Shown here: one piece after another, positions 1 to 9,650 of the stretch | How the letters are laid out: every line of letters starts with the position of its first letter | How positions within the stretch are numbered: position 1 is the first letter of the stretch | DNA from: Coriaria nepalensis | Lineage: Eukaryota > Streptophyta > Magnoliopsida > Cucurbitales > Coriariaceae | DNA length: 64,000 nt | Assembly: GCA_027186245.1 (NCBI GenBank) | Contig: CP114482.1 | Location: 23,641,209 to 23,705,208 of the forward strand | Direction of reading: 5' to 3' | Translations under genes and position numbers: made by a program | The notes under the pieces: model-generated | Seen by the model: the letters and a program-made list of their open reading frames with translations, nothing else | Told to the model about the DNA's origin: nothing | Database searches by the model: none

Positions 1-136
1 GGCTAAACAAATGCATTGTTGCCTTCAATAGATCAACTGCAAGTTATGCACGAAAGTCTTGTTTAAATGCCGAATTTCATACGAAGTGATTTAGAATGAT
101 TTACTGACTAAAGGAGACGCAAAAATATGACTTTAA
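1..136. repeat. Monomer A, reference copy (136 bp)
   Basis: This is the first monomer of the trimer, running from ggctaaacaaatgcattg to just before the next ggctaaaa. It is 6 bp shorter than B and C. Its left 58 bases are close to B (about 4 differences against the common B form) and to C (about 80% identity), while its right half is far more diverged. Two classes alternate through the window. Class A1 has gttatgcacg, then aaatgccg and tttcatacgaagtg. Class A2 has gttacgcacg, then aaaggccg and tttcgttcgaagtg. This copy is A1; the copy at 1260 is A2. A1 usually ends gactttaagg and A2 usually ends gacttgaacg, so class is linked to the B monomer that follows. Confidence 0.95.
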
Positions 137-278
137 GGCTAAAAAAATGCGTAGTTTCCATCAATAGATCAATTGAAAATTATGCATGAAGATGGCGTTC
201 TAAATGCAAAAAGAGAAATGGTTCGAAGTGCCGTCAAACAATTTAATGATTGAAAAGACCGAGTGATATGCTTTTTAA
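137..278. repeat. Monomer B, reference copy (142 bp)
   Basis: This is the second monomer of the trimer. It starts ggctaaaaaaatgc and ends in the T-rich gatatgctttttaa. Two main classes occur. B1 has atgcatgaagatggcgttc and gtcgtcaaac (this copy is close to B1). B2 has atgcacgaaagtcgcg and gccttcaaac (for example the B in the unit at 1260). A rarer third form has atgcaagaagatggc with cctccaaac (for example in the unit at 28530). The ggttcgaagtg box sits where A and C carry their own CGAA box. The stretch atttaatgattgaaaagac is almost invariant in all units and holds several stop codons. B2 shares gcacgaaagtc with A, which is the site where the three fused monomers were joined. Confidence 0.95.
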
Positions 279-420
279 TGCTAAAATAATGCATTGTTGT
301 CTTCAATAGATTAATTACAAGTTATGTAAGAAAATAATATTTGAAGGGCGAAAATAGAATTCGTTCGAACTAATTTAGAATGATTTAATGACTAGAGGAG
401 ACTCAGCGACAGGACTTTGA
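279..420. repeat. Monomer C, reference copy (142 bp), carries the EcoRI site
   Basis: This is the third monomer, starting tgctaaaataatgcattg. It carries the one EcoRI site (gaattc, 357-362) per trimer, so an EcoRI digest of this array should give a roughly 420-bp ladder. Two classes recur. C1 has atatttgaagggcg, gttcgaactaat and actagaagagactcag. C2 has atgtttgaagggc, gttcgaattaat and actaaaagagactcaatg. C2 is usually followed by an A2 monomer. EcoRI is lost in some units through gaatac (about 8331, 12106, 15043, 17980), gaatcc (about 22596, 23852) or gaatgc (about 6232). From 40 kb onward a one-base deletion form, gttgaattaattttg, appears in 13 units. Confidence 0.95.
357..375. other. EcoRI site and 18-bp near-palindrome in C (representative)
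   Basis: Positions 358-375 read aattcgttcgaactaatt. The reverse complement differs at a single base pair (positions 5 and 14 of the 18), and the core GTTCGAAC (363-370) is a perfect 8-bp palindrome. The form recurs in every C1 monomer that has cgttcgaac. Variants with cggtcgaac, or C2 with cgttcgaatt, weaken the symmetry. It could serve as a site for a dimeric DNA-binding protein or favour a small cruciform; both are inferences. It lies at the position homologous to the CGAA boxes of A and B. Confidence 0.7.
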
Positions 421-914
421 GGCTAAACAAATGCATTGTTGCCTTCAATAGATCAACTGCAAGTTATGCACGAAAGTCATGTTTAAATTCCGAATTTCAT
501 ACGAAGTGATTTAGAATGATTTACTGACTAAAGGAGACCCAAAAATATGACTTTAAGGCTAAAAAAATGCATAGTTGCCATCAATAGATCAATTGCAAAT
601 TATGCATGAAGATGGCGTTCTAAATGCAAAAAGAGAATTGGTTCGAAGTGTCGTCAAACAATTTAATGATTGAAAAGACTGAGTGATATGCTTTTTAATG
701 CTAAAATAATGCATTGTTGTCTTCAATCGATTAATTACAAGTTATGTAAGAAAATAATATTTGAAGGGCGAAAATAGAATTCGGTCGAACTAATTTAGAA
801 TGATTTAATGACTAGAAGAGACTCAGTGACATGACTTTAAGGCTAAACAAATGCATTGTTGCCTTCAATAGATCAAATGCAAGTTACGCACGAAAGTGAT
901 GTTTAAAGGCCGAA

Positions 915-931
915 TTTCGTTCGAAGTGATT
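915..931. other. CENP-B-box-like partial match in class A2 monomer (representative)
   Basis: The 17 bases beginning tttcgttcgaag match the human CENP-B box consensus (YTTCGTTGGAARCGGGA) at 12 of 17 positions. Eleven of the first twelve positions match, but the CGGG core needed for CENP-B binding is not present (TGAT instead). Of the nine core positions six match. Similar 5' halves occur in the other class A2 monomers with tttcgttcgaag. This is a weak resemblance and may be chance; a functional box is not claimed. Confidence 0.25.
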
Positions 932-3900
932 TCGAATGATTTACTGACTAAAAGAGACGCAAAAATTTGACTTGAACGCTAAAAAATGCATAGTTGCCAT
1001 CAATAGATCAATTGCAAGTTATGCACGAAAGTCGCGTTTTAAATGCAAAAAGAGAAATGGTTCGAAGTGCCATCAAACAATTTAATGATTGAAAAGACTG
1101 AGTGATATGCTTTTTAATGCTAAAATAATGCATTGTTGTCTTTAGTAGATTACTTGCAAGTAATGTAAAAAAATAATGTTTGAAGGGAGAAAATAGAATT
1201 CGGTCGAATTAATTTAGAATGATTTAATGACTAAAAGAGACTCAATGACATGACTTTAAGGCTAAACAAATGCATTGTTGCCTTCAATAGATCAACCGCA
1301 AGTTACGCACGAAAGTCATGTTTAAAGGCCGAATTTCTTTCGAAGTGATTTAGAATGATTTACTGACTAAAAGAGACGCAAAAATATGACTTGAACGCTA
1401 AAAAAGGCATAGTTGCCAACAATACATCAATTGCAAGTTATGCACGAAAGTCGCGTTTTAACTGCAAAAAGAGAATTGGTTCGAAGTGCCTTCAAACAAT
1501 TTAATGATTGAAAAGACTGAGTGATATGCTTTTTAATGCTAAAATAATGCATTGTTGTCTTTAGTAGATTAATTGCAAGTTATGTAAGAAAATAATATTT
1601 GAAGGGCGAAAATAGAATTCTTTCGAACTAATTTAGAATGATTTAATGACTAGAAGAGACTCAGTGACATGACTTTAAGGCTAAACAAATGCATTGTTGC
1701 CTTCAATAGATCAAATGCAAGTTACGCACGAAAGTCATGTTTAAAGGCCGAATTTCGTTCGATGTGATTTAGAATGATTTACTGACTAAGAGAAACGCAA
1801 AAATATGACTTGAACGCTAAAAAAGGCATACTTGCCATCAATAGATCAATTGCAAGTTATGCACGAAAGTCGCGTTTTAACTGCAAAAAGAGAATTGGTT
1901 CGAAGTGCCTTCAAACAATTTAATGATTGAAACGACTGAGTGATATGCTTTTTAATGCTAAAATAATGCATTGTTGTCTTTAATAGATTAATTACCAGTT
2001 ATGTGAGCCAAATAATATTTGAAGGGCGAAAATAGAATTCGTTCGAACAAATTTAGAATGATTTAATGACTAGAAGAGACTCAGTGACATGACTTTATGG
2101 CTAAACAAATGCATTGTTGCCTTCAATAGATCAACTGCAAGTTATGCACGAAAGTCTTGTTTAAATGCCGAATTTCATACGAAGTGATTTAGAATGATTT
2201 ACTGACTAAAGGAGACGCAAAAATATGACTTTAAGGCTAAAAAAATGCGTAGTTTCCATCAATAGATCAATTGAAAATTATGCATGAAGATGGCGTTCTA
2301 AATGCAAAAAGAGAAATGGTTCGAAGTGCCGTCAAACAATTTAATGATTGAAAAGACCGAGTGATATGCTTTTTAATGCTAAAATAATGCATTGTTGTCT
2401 TCAATAGATTAATTACAAGTTATGTAAGAAAATAATATTTGAAGGGCGAAAATAGAATTCGTTCGAACTAATTTAGAATGATTTAATGACTAGAAGAGAC
2501 TCAGCGACAGGACTTTGAGGCTAAACAAATGCATTGTTGCCTTCAACAGATCAACTGCAAGTTATGCACGAAAGTCATGTTTAAATTCCGAATTTCATAC
2601 GAAGTGATTTAGAATGATTTACTGACTAAAGGAGACCCAAAAATATGACTTTAAGGCTAAAAAAATGCATAGTTGCCATCAATAGATCAATTGCAAATTA
2701 TGCATGAAGATGGCGTTCTAAATGCAAAAAGAGAATTGGTTCGAAGTGTCGTCAAACAATTTAATGATTGAAAACACTGAGTGATATGCTTTTTAATGCT
2801 GAAATAATGCATTGTTGTCTTCAATAGATTAATTGCAAGTTATGTAAGAAAATAATGTTTGAATGGCGAAAATAGAATTCGGTCGAATTAATTTAGAATG
2901 ATTTAATGACTAAAAGAGACTCAATGACATGACTTTAAGGCTAAACAAATGCATTGTTGCCTTCAATAGATCAAATGCAAGTTACGCACGAAAGTCATGT
3001 TTAAAGGCCGAATTTCGTTCGATGTGATTTAGAATGATTTACTGACTAAGAGAAACGCAAAAATATGACTTGAACGCTAAAAAAGGCATAGTTGCCATCA
3101 ATAGATCAATTGCAAGTTATGCACGAAAGTCGCGTTTTAAATGCAAAAAGAGTATTGGTTCGAAGTGCCTTCAAACAATTTAATGATTGAAACGACTGAG
3201 TGATATGCTTTTTAATGCTAAAATAATGCATTGTTGTCTTTAATAGATTAATTACCAGTTATGTGAGCCAAATAATATTTGAAGGGCGAAAATAGAATTC
3301 GTTCGAACAAATTTAGAATGATTTAATGACTAGAAGAGACTCAGTGACATGACTTTATGGCTAAACAAATGCATTGTTGCCTTCAATAGATCAACTGCAA
3401 GTTATGCACGAAAGTCATGTTTAAATGCCGAATTTCATACGAAGTGATTTAGAATGATTTACTGACTAAAGGAGACGCAAAAATATGACTTTAAGGCTAA
3501 AAAAATGCGTAGTTTCCATCAATAGATCAATTGAAAATTATGCATGAAGATGGCGTTCTAAATGCAAAAAGAGAAATGGTTCGAAGTGCCGTCAAACAAT
3601 TTAATGATTGAAAAGACCGAGTGATATGCTTTTTAATGCTAAAATAATGCATTGTTGTCTTCAATAGATTAATTACAAGTTATGTAAGAAAATAATATTT
3701 GAAGGGCGAAAATAGAATTCGTTCGAACTAATTTAGAATGATTTAATGACTAGAAGAGACTCAGCGACAGGACTTTGAGGCTAAACAAATGCATTGTTGC
3801 CTTCAATAGATCAACTGCAAGTTATGCACGAAAGTCATGTTTAAATTCCGAATTTCATACGAAGTGATTTAGAATGATTTACTGACTAAAGGAGACCCAA

Positions 3901-5036
3901 AAATATGACTTTAAGGCTAAAAAAATGCATAGTTGCCATCAATAGATCAATTGCAAATTATGCATGAAGATGGCGTTCTAAATGCAAAAAGAGAATTGGT
4001 TCGAAGTGTCGTCAAACAATTTAATGATTGAAAAGACTGAGTGATATGCTTTTTAATGCTAAAATAATGCATTGTTGTCTTCAATCGATTAATTACAAGT
4101 TATGTAAGAAAATAATATTTGAAGGGCGAAAATAGAATTCGGTCGAACTAATTTAGAATGATTTAATGACTAGAAGAGACTCAGTGACATGACTTTAAGG
4201 CTAAACAAATGCATTGTTGCCTTCAATAGATCAAATGCAAGTTACGCACGAAAGTGATGTTTAAAGGCCGAATTTCGTTCGAAGTGATTTCGAATGATTT
4301 ACTGACTAAAAGAGACGCAAAAATTTGACTTGAACGCTAAAAAATGCATAGTTGCCATCAATAGATCAATTGCAAGTTATGCACGAAAGTCGCGTTTTAA
4401 ATGCAAAAAGAGAAATGGTTCGAAGTGCCATCAAACAATTTAATGATTGAAAAGACTGAGTGATATGCTTTTTAATGCTAAAATAATGCATTGTTGTCTT
4501 TAGTAGATTACTTGCAAGTAATGTAAAAAAATAATGTTTGAAGGGCGAAAATAGAATTCGGTCGAATTAATTTAGAATGATTTAATGACTAAAAGAGACT
4601 CAATGACATGACTTTAAGGCTAAACAAATGCATTGTTGCCTTCAATAGATCAACCGCAAGTTACGCACGAAAGTCATGTTTAAAGGCCGAATTTCGTTCG
4701 AAGTGATTTAGAATGATTTACTGACTAAAAGAGACGCAAAAATATGACTTGAACGCTGAAAAAGGCATAGTTGCCAACAATAGATCAATTGCAAGTTATG
4801 CACGAAAGTCGCGTTTTAACTGCAAAAAGAGAATTGGTTCGAAGTGCCTTCAAACAATTTAATGATTGAAAAGACTGAGTGATATGCTTTTTAATGCTAA
4901 AATAATGCATTGTTGTCTTTAGTAGATTAATTGCAAGTTATGTAAGAAAATAATATTTGAAGGGCGAAAATAGAATTCTTTCGAACTAATTTAGAATGAT
5001 TTAATGACTAGAAGAGACTCAGTCACATGACTTTAA

Positions 5037-8000
5037 GGCTAAACAAATGCATTGTTGCCTATAATAGATCAACTGCAAGTTATGCACGAAAGTCATGTTT
5101 AAATGCCGAATTTCATACGAAGTTATTTAGAATGATTTACTGACTAAAAAAGACGCAAAAATATGACTTTAAGGCTAAAAAAATGCATAGTTGCCATCAA
5201 TAGATCAATTGCAAATTATGCAAGAAGATGGCGTTCTAAATGCAAAAAGAGAATTGGTTCGAAGTGCCTTCAAACAATTTAATGATTGAAATGACTGAGT
5301 GATATGCTTTTTAATGCTAAAATAATGCATTGTTGTCTTCAATAGATTAATTGCAAGTTATGTAAAAAAATAATGTTTTAAGGGCGAAAATAGAATTCGT
5401 TCTAACTAATTTAGAATGATTTAATGACTAGAAGAGACTCAGTGACATGAATTTAAGGATAAAGAAATGCATTGTTTCCTATAATTGATCAACTGCAAGT
5501 TATGCACGAAAGTCATGTTTAAATGCCGAATTTCATACGAAGTGATTTAGAATGATTTACTGACTAAAAGAGACGCAAAAATATGGCTTGAACGCTAAAA
5601 AATGCATAGTTGCAATCAATAGATCAATTGCAAGTTATGCACGAAAGTCACGTTTTAAATGCAAAAAGAGAATTGGTTCGGAGTGACTTCAAACAATTTA
5701 ATGATTGAAAAGACTGAGTGATCTGCTTTTTAATGCTAAAATAATGCACTGTTGTCTTCAATAGATTAATTACAAGTTATGTAAGAAAATAATGTTTGAA
5801 GGGCAAAAATAGAATTCGTTTGAATTAATTTAGAATGATTTAAAGACTAAAAGAGACTCAATGACATGACTTTAAGGCTAAGGAAATGCATTGTTGCCTT
5901 CAATAGATCAACTGCATGTTACGCACGAAAGTCATGTTTAAAGGCCGAATTTCGTTCGAACTGATTTAGAATGATTTACTGACTAAAAGAGATGCAAAAA
6001 TATGACTTGAACGCTAAAAAAGGCATAGTTGCCATCATTAGATCAACTGCAAGTTAAGCACGAAAGTCGCGTTTTAAATGCAAAAAGATAATTGGTTCGA
6101 AGTGCCTTCAAACAATTTAATGATTGAAAAGACGGAGTGATATGCTTTTTAATGCTAAAATAAAGCATTGTTGTCTTCAATAGATTAATTGCAAGTTATG
6201 TAAGAAAATAATGTTTGAATGGCGAAAATAGAATGCGGTCGAATTAATTTAGAATGATTTAATGACTAAAAGAGACTCAATGACATGACTTTAAGGCTAG
6301 ACAAATGCATTGTTGCCTTCAATAGATCAACTGCAAGTTACGCACGAAAGTCATGTTTAAAGGCCGAATTTCGTTCGAAGTGATTTAGAATGATTTACTG
6401 ACTAAAAGAGACGCAAAAATATGACTTGAACGCTAAAAAAGGCATAGTTGCCATCAATAGATCAATTGCAAGTTATGCACGAAAGTCGCGTTTTAAATGC
6501 AAAAAGAGAATTGGTTCGAAGTGCCTTCAAACAATTTAATGATTGAAAAGACTGAGTGATATGCTTTTTAATGCTAAAATAATGCATTGTTGTCTTCAAT
6601 AGATTAATTACAAGTTATGTAAGCAGAATAATATTTGAAGGGCGAAAATAGAATTCGTTCGAACAAATTTAGAATGATTTAATGACTAGAAGAGACTCAG
6701 TGACATGACTTTATGGCTAAACAAATGCCTTGTTGCCTTCAATAGATCAACTGCAAGTTATGCACGAAAGTCATGTTTAAATGCCGAATTTCATACGAAG
6801 TGATTTAGAATGATTTACTGACTAAAGGAGACGCAAAAATATGACTTTAAGGCTAAAAAAATGCGTAGTTTCCATCAATAGATCAATTGAAAATTATGCA
6901 TGAAGATGGCGTTCTAAATGCAAAAAGAGAAACGGTTCGAAGTGCCGTCAAACAATTTAATGATTGAAAAGACCGCGTGATATGCTTTTTAATGCTAAAA
7001 TAATGCATTGTTGTCTTCAATAGATTAATTACAAGTTATGTAAGAAAATAATATTTGAAGGGCGAAAATAGAATTCGGTCGAACTAATTTAGAATGATTT
7101 AATGACTAGAAGAGACTCAGTGACATGACTTTAAGGCTAAACAAATGCATTGTTGCCTTCAATAGATCAACTGCAAGTTACGCACGAAAGTGATGTTTAA
7201 AGGCCGAATTTCGTTCGATGTGATTTAAAATGATTTACTGACTAAAAGAGACGCAAAAATATGACTTGAACGCTAAAAAAGGCATAGTTGCCATCAATAG
7301 ATCAATTGCAAGTTATGCACGAAAGTCGCGTTTTAAATGCAAAAAGAGAATTGGTTCGAAGTGCCTTCAAACAATTTAATGATTGAAAAGGCTGAGTGAT
7401 ATGCTTTTTAATGCTAAAATAATGCATTGTTGTCCTCAATAGATTAATTACAAGTTATGTAAGAAAATAATATTTGAAGGGGGAAAATAGAATTCGTTCG
7501 AACTAATTTAGAATGATTTAATGACTAGAAGGGACTCAGTGACATGACTTTAAGGCTAAACAAATGCATTGTTGCCTATAATAGATGAACTGCAAGTTAT
7601 GCACGAAAGTGATGTTTAAATGCCGAATTTCATACGAAGTGATTTAGAATGATTTACTGACTAAAAAAGACGCAAAAATATGACTTTAAGGCTAAAAAAA
7701 TGCATAGTTGCCATCAATAGATCAATTGCAAATTATGCAAGAAGATGGCGTTCTAAATGCAAAAAGAGAATTGGTTCGAAGTGCCTTTAAACAATTTAAT
7801 GATTGAAATGACTGAGTGATATGCTTTTTAATGCTAAATTAATGCATTGTTGTCTTCAATAGATTAATTACAAGTTATGTAAGAAAATAATATTTGAAAC
7901 GCGAAAATAGAATTCGTTCGAACTAATTTAGAATGATTTAATGACTAGAAGCGACTCAGTGACATGAATTTAAGGATAAAGAATTGCATTGTTCCCTATA

Positions 8001-9650
8001 ATTGATCAACTGCAAGTTACGCACGAAAGTCGTGTTTAAATGCCGAATTTCATACGAAGTGATTTAGAATGATTTACTGACTAAAAAAGACGCAAAAATA
8101 TGGCTTGAACGCTAAAAAATGCATAGTTGCCATCAATAGATCAATTGCAAGTTATGCACGAAAGTCGTGTTTTAAATGCAAAAAGAGAATTGGTTCGAAG
8201 TGCCTTCAAACAATTTAATGATTGAAAAGACTGAGTGATATGCTTTTTAATGCTAAAATAATGCATTGTTGTCTTCAATAGATTAATTACAAGTTATGTA
8301 AGAAAATAATGTTTGAAGGGCAAAAATAGAATACGTTCGAATTAATTTAGAATGATTTAAAGACTAAAAGAGACTCAATGACATGACTTTAAGGCTAAAC
8401 AAATGCATTGTTGCCTTCAATAGATCAACTGCAAGTTACGCACGAAAGTCTTGTTTAAAGGCCGAATTTCGTTCGAAGTGATTTAGAATGATTTACTGAC
8501 CTAAAGAGACACAAAAATATGACTTGAACGCTAAAAAAGGCATAGTTTCCATCAATAGATCAATTGCAAGTTATGCACGAAAGTCGCGTTTTAAATGCAA
8601 AAAGAGAATTGGTTCGAAGTGCCTTCAAACAATTTAATGATTGAAAAGACTGAGTGATATGCTTTTTAATGCTAAAATAATGCATTGTTGTCTTCAATAG
8701 ATTAATTACAAGTTATGTAAGAAAATAATATTTGAAGGGCGAAAATAGAATTCGTTCGAACTAATTTAGAATGATTTAATGACTAGAAGAGACTCAGCGA
8801 CATGACTTTAAGGCTAAACAAATGCATTGTTGCCTTCAATAGATCAACTGCAAGTTATGCACGAAAGTCATGTTTAAATGCCGAATTTCATACGAAGTGA
8901 TTTAGAATGATTTACTGACTAAAGAAGACGCAAAAATATTACTTTAAGGCTAAAAAAATGCATGGTTGCGATCAATAGATCAATTGCAAATTATGCATGA
9001 AGATGGCGTTCTAAATGCAAAAAGAGAATTGGTTCGAAGTGGCGTCAAACAATTTAATGATTGAAAAGACCGAGTGATATGCTTTTTAATGCTAAAATAA
9101 TGCATTGTTGTCTTCAATAGATTAATTACAAGTTATGTAAGAAAATAATATTTGAAGGGCGAAAATAGAATTCGGTCGAACTAATTTAGAATGATTTAAT
9201 GACTAGAAGAGACTCAGTGACATGACTTTAAGGCTAAACAAATGCATTGTTGCCTTCAATAGATCAACTGCAAGTTACGCACGAAAGTGATGTTTAAAGG
9301 CCGAATTTCGTTCGATGTGATTTAAAATGATTTACTGACTAAGAGAAACGCAAAAATATGACTTGAACGCTAAAAAAGGCATAGTTGCCATCAATAGATC
9401 AATTGCAAGTTATGCACGAAAGTCGCGTTTTAAATGCAAAAAGAGAATTGGTTCGAAGTGCCTTCAAACAATTTAATGATTGAAAAGACTGAGTGATATG
9501 CTTTTTAATGCTAAAATAATGCATTGTTGTCTTCAATAGATTAATTACAAGTTATGTAAGAAAATAATATTTGAAGTGCGAAAATAGAATTCGTTCGAAC
9601 TAATTTAGAATGATTTAATGACTAGAAGAGACTCAGCGACATGACTTTAA
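5037..9650. repeat. Block II: eleven trimers, repeat at a 2517-bp offset
   Basis: The three trimers at 5037, 5457 and 5876 recur at 7554, 7974 and 8393. The best marker is the aberrant A monomer beginning ggataaag with cctataattgatc, found at 5457 and 7974 and again at 27691. The second copy is visibly diverged from the first, more so than in block III. Units at 8812 and 9232 match units at 11330 and 11750 in the next block (offset 2518 bp) through tattactttaagg and gatgtgatttaaaatg, until the C monomer of the second unit. Confidence 0.8.

Larger units (their letters stand above)
1..5036. repeat. Block I: twelve trimers with nested duplications
   Basis: Units at 1, 421, 841 and 1260 are matched almost base for base by units at 3359, 3779, 4199 and 4618, an offset of 3358 bp (eight trimers). 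Shared markers are aaattccg with gagaccc in the second unit, gatttcgaatg with aaaaatttgac in the third, and caaccgcaag in the fourth. Units at 2099 and 2519 also match those at 1 and 421 (offset 2098 bp). The unit at 1679 matches that at 2939 through cgactgag and ttaccagttatgtgagcc, which gives a 1260-bp offset. Differences within the long pair are few, for example tacatc against tagatc in the fourth unit. Confidence 0.85.

Noticed and set aside
141..147. Pol III-type or promoter-like A/T tracts (aaaaaaa, cttttt) as transcription signals
   Set aside because: Runs of five to seven A or T are expected at 32% GC and recur only because the unit recurs. No A-box/B-box pair or TATA context was convincing.
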